Positions 1 through 7,375 of a DNA stretch of 32,399 nucleotides are shown here, piece after piece. The stretch covers positions 1-32,399 of the forward strand of contig JAEEGQ010000035.1 of NCBI GenBank assembly GCA_016280395.1, read 5' to 3'. Under the pieces are notes generated by a model that was not told the DNA's origin, made no database searches, and worked only from the letters and a program-made list of their open reading frames with translations. This DNA comes from Lachnospiraceae bacterium. GTDB lineage: Bacteria > Bacillota > Clostridia > Lachnospirales > Lachnospiraceae. The position numbers and the translations under genes were made by a program. The first letter of the stretch is position 1. Each line of letters starts with the position of its first letter.

Positions 1-1215
1 GTTCTTTACAATTGCACGTTCTTCCTCATTTGTTACTATAATAAGTTTCTGTATTCCTTCTGTTTTCTCGGCAAAAGATATGAGGCTTTTGATTTCTCTG
101 TCTTCTGCCGCTTCTATGCTATATGCGACCTGTATGGCACAGTTTTCTTCCGGAAGATAGAAATCAATATCTACTCCTGTCTGTGTGGATTTGAAATAAT
201 ATACTTCCTCGTTGTATCTGCGCCTTAAATATACTGCAACGGCATTTTCCAAGAGTGCTGAAGGTTTATCTACAAGGAACAATGACAAAATCCCGTTATC
301 GTAAAAATAGAATCTCGGGGTGCTCTCTTTCTCAGCGAATTTAGAGACATAATTCCTGTTTCTGAACAAAAGATAGGCATTTTCGGCGTATGAAGAGTAA
401 TCTATCATGGCGTCTGTGGATGTTTTAGTTCCGGTAGCTTTAACATTTCCGGCCAAGGTATTAAAAGAAACCTCATGCATTACGGTTTCAGCTATCTTCT
501 TCACCATAAGTCTGAGAGCCATCTTATTATTCACTTTTTCCCGTTCTATAATGTCTCCCAGAAGGACCTTCTCATATACGCTCTTAATGTATTCCCGTTT
601 ATTAGACAGGCGCTGCGCTTCCGGGAATCCACCGCTCGCTAAATATTCCTGACATCCTCTTCGGATCTTTGCAGATTTTGATGTAGTAAGCATCGCTATT
701 TCATCATGAGCAATTTTCTTATAGTCAAGTGTTTCATCGAGAGAAAACGGCATGATCATCTTAGACAGATATCTTCCTCCAAGAACTTTTTCCATTTCTG
801 AACTAAGCATCTTGGCATTGCTGCCTGTTATGTACACTTGCTTTTTCTGATCAGCCATTCTCCTGGCAAAGTGTTCCCATCCATCAATGATCTGAATTTC
901 ATCAAAGAAATAGTAGATTTCTTTCGCATCTGTCATTTCATGCGCAGTCTCAACAATGTCATTAAAGTCATCTTTAGTAAGCCCTAAGAGTCTGTCATCC
1001 TCAAAATTGATATAGATTATCTGTGACCAATCACATCCTCCTTCAACAAGTTCTCTGGCAATCTTGTATAAAAGTGTCGATTTCCCGGCTCTCCTGAGTC
1101 CAACAAGAATGTAATTGACATTCTTTTCAAAGACATAATTTCGTTCAACAATATCTGCATTTTGTATTATCTCAATCTGCTCTAATATAACCTGCTTCAA
1201 TATGTTATGATTCAT
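1..1215 (-). CDS. AAA+ ATPase with C-terminal DUF4143 domain (3' end outside window)
   Basis: I translated 405 codons without a stop from the ATG at 1215, which has a GGAGGC ribosome binding site seven bases upstream. The gene runs off the left edge, but members of this family are usually a little over 400 residues, so nearly all of it is present. A Walker A loop (GLRRAGKST, residues 39-47) is followed by a Walker B motif (FFDEIQ, about 103-108) and a sensor-like ITGSNAKML. The second half has the usual DUF4143 features (LASGGFPEA, then YFYDNGILSLF) and ends in a nuclease-fold-like segment (VDIDFYL). The molecular role of these widespread ATPases is not established. The gene has its own promoter at 1257-1285 and is AT-richer than the Tad-like operon, so it is probably an independent accessory gene. 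Confidence 0.85.
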   Translation of the reverse strand, partial: MNHNILKQVILEQIEIIQNADIVERNYVFEKNVNYILVGLRRAGKSTLLYKIARELVEGGCDWSQIIYINFEDDRLLGLTKDDFNDIVETAHEMTDAKEIYYFFDEIQIIDGWEHFARRMADQKKQVYITGSNAKMLSSEMEKVLGGRYLSKMIMPFSLDETLDYKKIAHDEIAMLTTSKSAKIRRGCQEYLASGGFPEAQRLSNKREYIKSVYEKVLLGDIIEREKVNNKMALRLMVKKIAETVMHEVSFNTLAGNVKATGTKTSTDAMIDYSSYAENAYLLFRNRNYVSKFAEKESTPRFYFYDNGILSLFLVDKPSALLENAVAVYLRRRYNEEVYYFKSTQTGVDIDFYLPEENCAIQVAYSIEAAEDREIKSLISFAEKTEGIQKLIIVTNEEERAIVKN

Positions 1216-1256
1216 GATTGCCTCCAATTATCATTTCTATACGATGTTCCATCTTG

Positions 1257-1285
1257 ATTTTATCGTATGTGCGCGATAATTTCAA
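1257..1285 (-). promoter_or_regulatory. Sigma-70-type promoter of the DUF4143 ATPase gene
   Basis: Read on the minus strand, TTGAAA (1285-1280) is separated by 17 bases from TAAAAT (1262-1257), about 40 bases ahead of the start codon. The spacer carries an imperfect inverted repeat, TATCG at one end and CGATA at the other. This could be a repressor site, but no regulator is suggested by the neighbours. Confidence 0.6.
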
Positions 1286-1332
1286 CAACCTTTTGTCTTT
1301 TGCGCGCGACAATATCCTGCAGGCATAGTTCC

Positions 1333-1539
1333 TTATTGCATCGCCCTGTACCACATCTGAGCCTGAACACTCTTGATTCCGAAAATGTCACGCATCCTTA
1401 TACACCACTGTAGCAGTACATCGGATATCTGCTTGAGCCTGCTCCTCGCACTCTTTCCGCCTTGCCACTCCCATATCGGCTGAATATGTACAGAATAATG
1501 GGCAGGACAGTCATATGAAGGTGTGATAATTGTGTAAAC
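1333..1539 (-). pseudogene. Possible remnant of an unidentified coding sequence
   Basis: Reading the minus strand gives 68 codons between two stops, with a protein-like composition: many aromatic residues (for example VHIQPIWEWQ) followed by an amphipathic arginine-rich stretch and the end QMWYRAMQ. No convincing start codon or ribosome binding site precedes it, and a stop lies just upstream in frame, so it looks like the C-terminal fragment of a decayed gene. I do not recognise the family. It fills most of the 340-base gap between the ATPase and the membrane zincin. Confidence 0.25.
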
Positions 1540-1555
1540 TCACACGCACAGCACA

Positions 1556-2269
1556 TTAAAGGCTATTACGTGGAATATAAACAATTCCGCCGATAAGAAT
1601 ATCAGAGTCCCTATAAATACTACCTTTAAACCTTAAAAAAGAGATTCGTAGCAAGGAATGGAATATATCCATACCTGCAACAGCAATTCCATACCCACCC
1701 AAAAGTAGTACTATGAGGCTTCGAAATACCACAGCAAGGATAACCGGAAGGACACCAGTTATAAATGCTGGCGCCAGTGTGCCTACAAGTGATCTGGAAA
1801 TGGGAACTTCCTTTATAGGACAATGGCAAGAAGGCTGGGGAATCAGTTTGAGCGTACAGTCCTTGATCCTTAGGGGAGTTCCCATCGTCCATGCAAATGC
1901 ATGGGTCAGTTCATGGAAAATTGCATGAAACCATCCAAACAATAAGAATACAGTTGTAATTATAATTCCCATTACCACAAAGACCATTAATATTATGGTT
2001 TTGCTTTTTAAACTGAAAATACCCGTAACATGCTCATTAATCTGCTCATAAAACGAAATTATCAGTTTGGATAATCGGCTCCATATATCATTATATTCAT
2101 CTCTCATGATGAACCAAGCCGGTATGCAAAACAATAAGCTGAACAGAATGCCTACCGGTATACCGATTGCGTTTGCCGTCTTCGCAGTAAAGGTAAGTGG
2201 GCAAGAGGTATACCCGCATTTCTCTTCAACCTTCTCTGGTTCAGTAACTAGTGTGTTTAATATATGCAA
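1556..2269 (-). CDS. Multi-pass membrane protein with zincin motif (HELTH), DUF3267-like
   Basis: The 237-residue product has about five hydrophobic segments. It carries an FHELTHAF motif near residue 120, the HExxH signature of zinc metalloproteases, just after a transmembrane stretch. This layout resembles DUF3267-type putative membrane zincins. Translation probably starts at a TTG (2269), since no in-frame ATG lies nearby and a GAGGA ribosome binding site sits seven bases upstream. The substrate is unknown. It follows the last pseudopilin-like gene of the Tad-like operon in the same direction after a 64-base gap, but it is AT-richer. It may be a passenger rather than part of the machine. 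The N-terminal region has a CGYTSC pair of cysteines of unknown meaning. Confidence 0.6.
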   Translation of the reverse strand: MHILNTLVTEPEKVEEKCGYTSCPLTFTAKTANAIGIPVGILFSLLFCIPAWFIMRDEYNDIWSRLSKLIISFYEQINEHVTGIFSLKSKTIILMVFVVMGIIITTVFLLFGWFHAIFHELTHAFAWTMGTPLRIKDCTLKLIPQPSCHCPIKEVPISRSLVGTLAPAFITGVLPVILAVVFRSLIVLLLGGYGIAVAGMDIFHSLLRISFLRFKGSIYRDSDILIGGIVYIPRNSL

Positions 2270-2333
2270 GTTTATATCCTCATAACTTCTACTATCTACG
2301 CAGAAAAGGCTACGAAAAGTATCCTTTATCTGT

Positions 2334-2864
2334 TTATCTCAAATATCTCGCATAAGTTTCCATTTCACATCCGGCTATGGCTCTCGAAACGGATGTGAAC
2401 GACTCATCCCGGCTGCCAAGGATCATCTTCATGAACGATTTACCGAGAGACTTTGAAGTGGGTGTGACGGTAACCTTGATCTCGTCCCCGATCTCCATAA
2501 GATACGCTCCGTGCGCCTCGAGTTCTTCGAGGATCTCGCCCGTATATGTCTCGTCATCATATGTCAGGACATTTCCGGTAAATAACCCGCCCACATATTC
2601 GGGCTCATGAATCAGCTGGGTATGCACTATCTCGACGTCATACGTTCCGCCTCCGGCATTGAGCCTCTTGATAAAGGCGTTGTAAGATCTCTTGTCGATA
2701 TAGCCCTTGTTCGATGCAGCCTCTGCAAATTCTTCGGTGACCGTCGCCATGTTCTGCTGCGCGATCTTGTCGAACTCGTATGACTGCCAGATAACAGGAG
2801 CGATAAAGAGCATGACTGCCGCTATGAACGCGTCAAAGATAAACCCTATTACATCACGGCTCAT
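2334..2864 (-). CDS. Pseudopilin-like single-pass membrane protein, paralogue of 5814-6317
   Basis: The product has 176 residues, with one hydrophobic helix at about 7-27 and a soluble extracytoplasmic-type domain. It aligns with the product of 5814-6317. Both have a lysine-serine-tyrosine helix (KRSYNAFIKRLNAGG here, KSDYKELVTYLSATG there) followed by a strand, an EELEAHGAYL / DELDAYGSIS segment, a GD(E/T) turn and a basic C-terminal strand. This supports a duplicated minor-pilin or TadE/TadF-like role, although sequence identity to named families is too low to claim. Its ribosome binding site (AAGGAGG) overlaps the stop codon of the upstream leucine-rich repeat gene. It probably belonged directly behind the M50 protease gene before that gene arrived. 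Confidence 0.6.
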   Translation of the reverse strand: MSRDVIGFIFDAFIAAVMLFIAPVIWQSYEFDKIAQQNMATVTEEFAEAASNKGYIDKRSYNAFIKRLNAGGGTYDVEIVHTQLIHEPEYVGGLFTGNVLTYDDETYTGEILEELEAHGAYLMEIGDEIKVTVTPTSKSLGKSFMKMILGSRDESFTSVSRAIAGCEMETYARYLR

Positions 2865-2878
2865 GTCTCTTTACCTCC

Positions 2879-4408
2879 TTAGTCATAATATCTTGTATTT
2901 TCAACACCTTTACTGTTTAGCTCGCTGACTTTCCTATCAAGGAACTTCTTCCAGAAAGATCTAAACCACATTGTCTTTCCAAACCACTTCACAAGCTTCG
3001 GGCTAATCGCATAGTATAAACGTATAAAAGCTCTGCCCATGCTTGTCGTAGCGAGTGTATTGTCCCGATATCTACGCAACGTCCAGACTTCAGGGCAGTC
3101 ATAAGAACCATATACTGCGGTTGCTATATAACAATGGCCTTTGGACTTGTTATCCCAAAAAGGAGTACCCTCAAAAATCGACCCCAGCGCCTTATACTCC
3201 ACAGAATCAGGGATCGCCACAGTAGTTAAGCTAGTACAATTCTTAAAAGCATAAGGGCCAATATAAGTCACACTTTCAGGAACATTAACATTTTCTAGAC
3301 TATTACACCCTTCAAAAGCGGAACTGCCTATTTTAATACACCCATCCGGCAAATAAAGATTCTTCAACGCTTTACACTCTGCAAAGGCGTAATCACTGAT
3401 TTCTCTAACCCCATGCTCAATTACAGCTTCTATCAGATTAGCACAGTTTTGAAATGCGCTCGATCCAACCCTGGCAACTTTGGACGGTATTCTAATACGT
3501 TCTAATGCAAGGCAACTACTAAATGCAAAATTATAAATATTTTTCACGCTATCTGGTAGTATTACTTTTTTTAAACATTTACATCCACTAAATGCAAACA
3601 TTCCTATCTTTTCGAGACCTTCGCTTAGTTCTATGCCAGTAAGTTTTTCACAATCACTAAACGTCCGGTATCCAATATTTTTTCTAATAGGAGGTTGAAA
3701 AGTAACCAGATTTGAGCACTCCCTGAAAGCACTTTCTCCAATTTCATCAATATGGCATTCCCCGTTTACAGACTCAAGATTTGAGCAACCTAGAAAAGCT
3801 TCTTTTCTTATTTCTGTAACTGTTTGGGGTAAATTAACAATCTTCAGGTTGGTGCAGCTTTCAAACCCGCCAATACTACACGCTCCTTGTGGAATATCCA
3901 GTTTTTCAATTCCTTCGCATTCTCGAAACCCATCTATTATTTTGATGCTATTGGAAAAAGATACTTCTTTTAAACCACGGCAACTCCTAAATGCATCAAA
4001 TTCAATATTTGTAACACTATCCGGAAAACGTATTTCTTTTAATTCCACACAGCCAAAAAAAGCCATGCTTCGAATCGTAGTAACCGTATCCGGTATAACT
4101 ACACTCTTTAATGCGCAACAATTCGAAAACGCATTTTCTCTAATAACAACAACTGAATTGGGAATTACAACGTCCGTTGCAGCTCCGTTATACTTTATCA
4201 GTTCTCCTGCACGGATAACAAAATCAACTACCTCTTCCCCTGCTATATTTACCACATCCGCATGGATATGGGTTATTCCGTTGTAGTTGTTTATAGCCTT
4301 CTCCACAACATAGGGTGTATTACAATACGGACATATCGCCGCATCCCTCGAATTATCTACTTCAAGGTTTGCTCCACAGTTGGTACACTTGGCTTTAACT
4401 AACGGCAT
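2879..4408 (-). CDS. BspA-type leucine-rich repeat protein with N-terminal zinc ribbon and CFI-box C-terminus
   Basis: The 509-residue product has three parts. A zinc ribbon (CTNCGANL then CPYCNTPY) occupies residues 8-33. About 14 LRR_5/BspA repeats of about 23 residues follow (pattern AFxxCxxLxxVxIPxSVxxI) at about 75-420. The C-terminal region holds a CYIATAVYGS box followed by an arginine-rich RRYRD segment and a GRxFIxxYY motif, the CFI-box tail common in clostridia. There is no signal peptide, and the zinc ribbon also argues for a cytoplasmic protein. The gene is clearly AT-richer than its neighbours and separates two operon genes, so it looks like an insertion into the Tad-like operon. 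A GGAGG site precedes the ATG at 4408. The target of the repeats is unknown. Confidence 0.85.
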   Translation of the reverse strand: MPLVKAKCTNCGANLEVDNSRDAAICPYCNTPYVVEKAINNYNGITHIHADVVNIAGEEVVDFVIRAGELIKYNGAATDVVIPNSVVVIRENAFSNCCALKSVVIPDTVTTIRSMAFFGCVELKEIRFPDSVTNIEFDAFRSCRGLKEVSFSNSIKIIDGFRECEGIEKLDIPQGACSIGGFESCTNLKIVNLPQTVTEIRKEAFLGCSNLESVNGECHIDEIGESAFRECSNLVTFQPPIRKNIGYRTFSDCEKLTGIELSEGLEKIGMFAFSGCKCLKKVILPDSVKNIYNFAFSSCLALERIRIPSKVARVGSSAFQNCANLIEAVIEHGVREISDYAFAECKALKNLYLPDGCIKIGSSAFEGCNSLENVNVPESVTYIGPYAFKNCTSLTTVAIPDSVEYKALGSIFEGTPFWDNKSKGHCYIATAVYGSYDCPEVWTLRRYRDNTLATTSMGRAFIRLYYAISPKLVKWFGKTMWFRSFWKKFLDRKVSELNSKGVENTRYYD

Positions 4409-4430
4409 AGATGCCTCCTCAAATAAAAGT

Positions 4431-4436
4431 ATTATA
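4431..4436 (-). promoter_or_regulatory. Possible -10 box of the leucine-rich repeat gene
   Basis: A perfect TATAAT lies on the minus strand about 23 bases upstream of the ATG at 4408, next to the stop codon of the M50 protease gene. No good -35 hexamer is found at 16-18 bases, so a separate promoter is only possible. It would fit a gene that arrived with its own control. Confidence 0.3.
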
Positions 4437-4446
4437 TGCTAATCCT

Positions 4447-5400
4447 CTAAAAAACTATCTTCTCAAACGTATTCCTTGCCGTTACCCATTCCCCGGGATA
4501 GAGCGCCCTCTTCTCCCTCTTCTCAAAGAATCCGGGAACGGGGATACCTCGTAGCAGAGCGAGCATCAGCGCGAACCTTGCGCTACGGTCACCCTCCTCG
4601 ATCTTTCCCGTGATGCTGCCGTGACCGATAAGCCCTAAGATTATCTCTTCCTTTGCCAGATCATCTTCGAGGCCGTATTTTGAGGCATCCTGCTTAAGTA
4701 CTGTGAGGCTTTCCCGAAGCCCCTGGTCATGCGGGTCTTTTTCCAAGCGCCGTATGTATGCGTACAGCTCCAGCTCCTTTTTCAGGACGCACTCTTTCGC
4801 GCCATACGTCTCAAACCATTCCTCAGGCATTTCAAGGAATGACTTTCCCATATACGACTGATACCCGATCTCCATTATCCGGTTGTAGGTAAAAGCCTTC
4901 ATGGGGTCCTTTATCTCACGAAGCGTCTGGCCGTCGCCAAACGGGTTCTTTGAAATGAGATTGACCAGCGCCGAAGCGATGCATAAGACAGCAGAGATAA
5001 AGCACCATGCGAAGAGGAACATCCTTCCGTTTGACATAAAGCTCACAAACCCGAGCACCATTAAGCAGCAGATGAAAAGGAGTATCACGCCCGCGATGCT
5101 CTCTAGAACAATGCCGCCCGCTACTATCCCTTTCGCGTTCGGAATGCGGTCCTTTGTGTTATGCAGGACTCCCCTCGGTCTCATCACACACTGGCCTCTA
5201 GGCTCGCCGCGGTGATACCTTATGCGGTACTTCCCGTCCTTCTTTTCAAGGTACAGCCCGAATATCCCGATGAACATGAACCGGTATCCGCTAAACCACC
5301 CGAATAACAGGTGACCCAGCTCATGTATCACGACCTCGAAGAGTATCGCAAGGATCAGGGCCGGGACCAGCAGGAAAACAAGTGTCAAAACATCATGCAT
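4447..5400 (-). CDS. M50-like membrane zinc metalloprotease in the Tad-like operon
   Basis: The 317-residue product has a hydrophobic N-terminus containing VIHELGHLLFGW at about residues 24-35, the HExxH zinc site of site-2-type proteases. A second motif, KNPFGDGQTL at about 150-160, after two more membrane segments resembles the conserved M50 asparagine/aspartate motif that supplies the third zinc ligand. A soluble helical region of about 140 residues follows. The gene starts three bases after the previous gene's stop, so it is firmly in the pilus operon. The substrate could be one of the pilin-like membrane proteins or a regulator. No A24 prepilin peptidase is visible in the window, so a role in pilin maturation is possible but speculative. 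Confidence 0.7.
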   Translation of the reverse strand: MHDVLTLVFLLVPALILAILFEVVIHELGHLLFGWFSGYRFMFIGIFGLYLEKKDGKYRIRYHRGEPRGQCVMRPRGVLHNTKDRIPNAKGIVAGGIVLESIAGVILLFICCLMVLGFVSFMSNGRMFLFAWCFISAVLCIASALVNLISKNPFGDGQTLREIKDPMKAFTYNRIMEIGYQSYMGKSFLEMPEEWFETYGAKECVLKKELELYAYIRRLEKDPHDQGLRESLTVLKQDASKYGLEDDLAKEEIILGLIGHGSITGKIEEGDRSARFALMLALLRGIPVPGFFEKREKRALYPGEWVTARNTFEKIVF

Positions 5401-5403
5401 GTC

Positions 5404-5790
5404 TTAATACCCCCTATAGGTAATGTAAGACACTTTCCCGTCCGAGTCAAACTGCATCGTCTGTCTGTAGTGCGAGAAGACGGGGATGGCGTATTCCGAG
5501 ATGAGCGCCGGTGTATAGGTATCGGCATCTATCAGGACACCGTCGATATCGAGATCATATTGAAGGGCAGACGAAAGGATGACCATGAGCTCCGCATATG
5601 TGACCTCATCGTCAGGATATGTAAGATCCGCCACGGACTCATACGCTATATCGCCCTCCGATACCCTCTCAACAGTCATTGCCTTGGACAGTTTGTTGAT
5701 CCGTCCGGCACCGACCACGAGAAGGACAACGGCGATCGAAAAGAGTATCACGCCTATGGCCTGTTCGATAGCACCATCAAGAGATGACAT
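5404..5790 (-). CDS. Small single-pass membrane protein of the Tad-like operon
   Basis: The 128-residue product has a hydrophobic helix at about 10-28 preceded by a short acidic leader. The soluble domain ends in a strand-rich segment (FDSDGKVSYITYRGY). A YAELMVILSSALQ helix resembles in position the KSDYKELV helix of the pseudopilin-like neighbours, so it may be a third, diverged member of that group. It lies 23 bases downstream of 5814-6317 and three bases upstream of the M50 protease gene. I cannot assign it to a named family. A minor pseudopilin or periplasmic assembly factor is the best guess. Confidence 0.55.
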   Translation of the reverse strand: MSSLDGAIEQAIGVILFSIAVVLLVVGAGRINKLSKAMTVERVSEGDIAYESVADLTYPDDEVTYAELMVILSSALQYDLDIDGVLIDADTYTPALISEYAIPVFSHYRQTMQFDSDGKVSYITYRGY

Positions 5791-5813
5791 GCCTTTATAT
5801 CCTTCCTTTCATG

Positions 5814-6317
5814 CTATTTCCCGATAACTACGCCGGAAGAGAACGCTGTCTTTCGTATCCTTGTCGAGATAAAGATATCCGTAAGCCTCTCCGCGACCGA
5901 CTTGTTCCGCCGCCCTGCCGTTACAGTGAATGTATCGCCTTTTTCAAGGCTTATCGAGCCGTAAGCATCGAGCTCGTCGACAATGGCGTTCGTATAGATC
6001 ATATCGAAAAACGGATCCGCGCCCTCTTCCATTCCGGGGTCCGCATACTTTAGATGGCCGATGCTCATATCCACTTCAAAGCTCGCCCCTGTTGCCGAAA
6101 GATACGTGACCAGCTCCTTGTAGTCGCTCTTTGAGATGGAATGGTTAAGCCTTACCCTTCCGGTTATCTCTTCGAGCTTATTTCCGACCTGGGACTCTAA
6201 GGTATCCAGAGTCGATGATGCATAGGCTCTTACAGAGAGGAAAAAGATAAAAAGGATCGCTATGGCGGCAGCGGCCCACCTGCCGATATCGGCAGAAGAC
6301 ATATTGCGTCTAATCAT
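5814..6317 (-). CDS. Pseudopilin-like single-pass membrane protein, paralogue of 2334-2864
   Basis: The 167-residue product begins with a short basic leader, then a hydrophobic helix at about 13-33 and a small mixed alpha/beta domain. It shares the helix-strand pattern and the DELDAYG segment with the product of 2334-2864, which marks the two as duplicates. Length and topology fit TadE/TadF-type minor pseudopilins, but no diagnostic residue proves this. The gene follows the pilin-like gene 6381-6803 after a gap holding a stem-loop, and precedes the small membrane protein gene by 23 bases. Confidence 0.6.
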   Translation of the reverse strand: MIRRNMSSADIGRWAAAAIAILFIFFLSVRAYASSTLDTLESQVGNKLEEITGRVRLNHSISKSDYKELVTYLSATGASFEVDMSIGHLKYADPGMEEGADPFFDMIYTNAIVDELDAYGSISLEKGDTFTVTAGRRNKSVAERLTDIFISTRIRKTAFSSGVVIGK

Positions 6318-6355
6318 ATAGCACTACCCTCCGTGATCCTTTTTAACTATCCCAT

Positions 6356-6378
6356 AAGGAGACCCGTCCCGGCTCCTT
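6356..6378 (-). other. Stem-loop immediately after a pilin-like gene
   Basis: Arms AAGGAG and CTCCTT enclose an 11-base G/C-rich loop a few bases after the stop codon of the pilin-like gene ending at 6381. On the minus strand no T-run follows, so it is unlikely to stop operon transcription. It is placed to protect the 3' end of a pilin message after processing, which would raise pilin expression over the rest of the operon. On the plus strand it would look like a terminator, but no plus-strand gene is there. Confidence 0.4.
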
Positions 6379-6380
6379 TT

Positions 6381-6803
6381 TTATTTCTGTGTGAAGTTGA
6401 TCGCCGTTACCTCACCATTCGCATTCGTGGTTACTGTCGATGAGAACATTGCCGATTCATTGATATGGTCTGCGTTTGCCACTCCAGGATCCGCATAAGC
6501 CGCTGCCCATGCCTTGTCTGCGGTTGCCATCTTTGTCCTTACGTTCACGGTAATGGTTGCCGAAGCATACTTGTTGATCGCCGCGATTACGTCGCTGCCT
6601 GTTACGGTGTTGTTGTCATAGGCATTCTTGATCGCGTTCGTAGCCTCTGCGATGGTCTCGAATGCTGTTGCCGCTGTATCATTAACTGTGGTCCTTGCAC
6701 GTCTTGCAAGAGCTATGATCACTACCGCTGCGATCACGACTACAACAATAGCTACTGCTATCATGATCAGTGATGATACTCCGTCTTTGTTTCTTCGTTT
6801 CAT
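6381..6803 (-). CDS. Pilin-like protein 2 of the Tad-like operon
   Basis: The 140-residue product has a basic leader (MKRRNKDG), a long hydrophobic helix at about 9-35 and a small alanine/threonine-rich domain, the general plan of a type IV pilin. It is a paralogue of the product of 6902-7354. They share the MKRRNK leader, a VTGSDV / VTGEDV segment, and the C-terminal VTTNANGEV / VTRNANGEI strand pair. The glutamate expected near position 5 of the mature helix is absent here. The upstream gap of 98 bases is the longest within the operon between pilin genes and includes a CCGG hairpin and an inverted repeat at 6829-6846. Good GGGAGG ribosome binding site. Confidence 0.65.
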   Translation of the reverse strand: MKRRNKDGVSSLIMIAVAIVVVVIAAVVIIALARRARTTVNDTAATAFETIAEATNAIKNAYDNNTVTGSDVIAAINKYASATITVNVRTKMATADKAWAAAYADPGVANADHINESAMFSSTVTTNANGEVTAINFTQK

Positions 6804-6828
6804 TGTTTGTTCCTCCCATTGTTGGTTT

Positions 6829-6846
6829 GTTATATTTTTTTATAAC
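6829..6846. repeat. Short AT-rich inverted repeat between the two pilin-like genes
   Basis: GTTATA and TATAAC arms flank a run of thymines, next to a second hairpin with CCGG arms (about 6845-6863). Both lie in the leader of the second pilin-like gene. They may set message processing or local transcription. No clear promoter was found. Confidence 0.3.
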
Positions 6847-6901
6847 CGGTCTCTTTGCCGGATATAATCGGTCCTTTATGCGGGCTAACGCCCTCTGCGC
6901 A

Positions 6902-7354
6902 TCATCTTGCCGTAAACGATACCGATACTATCTCGCCGTTCGCATTCCTTGTGACACTCACCCCGAATAGCCTGTTAGGTTTTATGTAGTGATCCGCGTC
7001 GGATGCGTCCTTGGTCTTACTCAGGTTATCCCTTGTATTGTATGAAGAAGTTGACGTTCCGTTGTTCACGCTCATCGTGTAGGGAGCGGTGTATGTCCCG
7101 GAGTAATCATCAAGGTACTTCGCAAGAAGATTACGCACATCCTCACCCGTTACCTCTTCTCCGTTATATGAGGCAAGGTTGGCATCCTTTAGTGCAGCCC
7201 CGGCTGCGCTCATCTCTTCCATCGCAGGCTCGACTGATTTCCTCGCCCGCTTTACCGCCATGATGAACACGGTAATGAGGATCGCGCTGATCACGACGCC
7301 TACCGCTATTATCAGGAGCCACTCGATGCTGAGGGCTTTGTTCCTACGTTTCAA
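6902..7354 (-). CDS. Pilin-like protein 1 of the Tad-like operon
   Basis: The 150-residue product has a basic leader MKRRNKALS followed by IEWLLIIAVG and a hydrophobic helix to about residue 32. The early glutamate plus aromatic residue recalls the EY/EF of Flp-type pilins. The soluble domain contains a TGEDVRNLLAKY helix and ends with a strand pair (VTRNANGEIVSVSF). Its paralogue is directly downstream, so the pilus may contain two related subunits. It is much longer than classical Flp pilins (about 50-70 residues), so it may represent a different subfamily. It follows the platform-protein gene by 21 bases. Confidence 0.65.
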   Translation of the reverse strand: MKRRNKALSIEWLLIIAVGVVISAILITVFIMAVKRARKSVEPAMEEMSAAGAALKDANLASYNGEEVTGEDVRNLLAKYLDDYSGTYTAPYTMSVNNGTSTSSYNTRDNLSKTKDASDADHYIKPNRLFGVSVTRNANGEIVSVSFTAR

Positions 7355-7375
7355 AGTCTGTCTACCATCCTTCCC

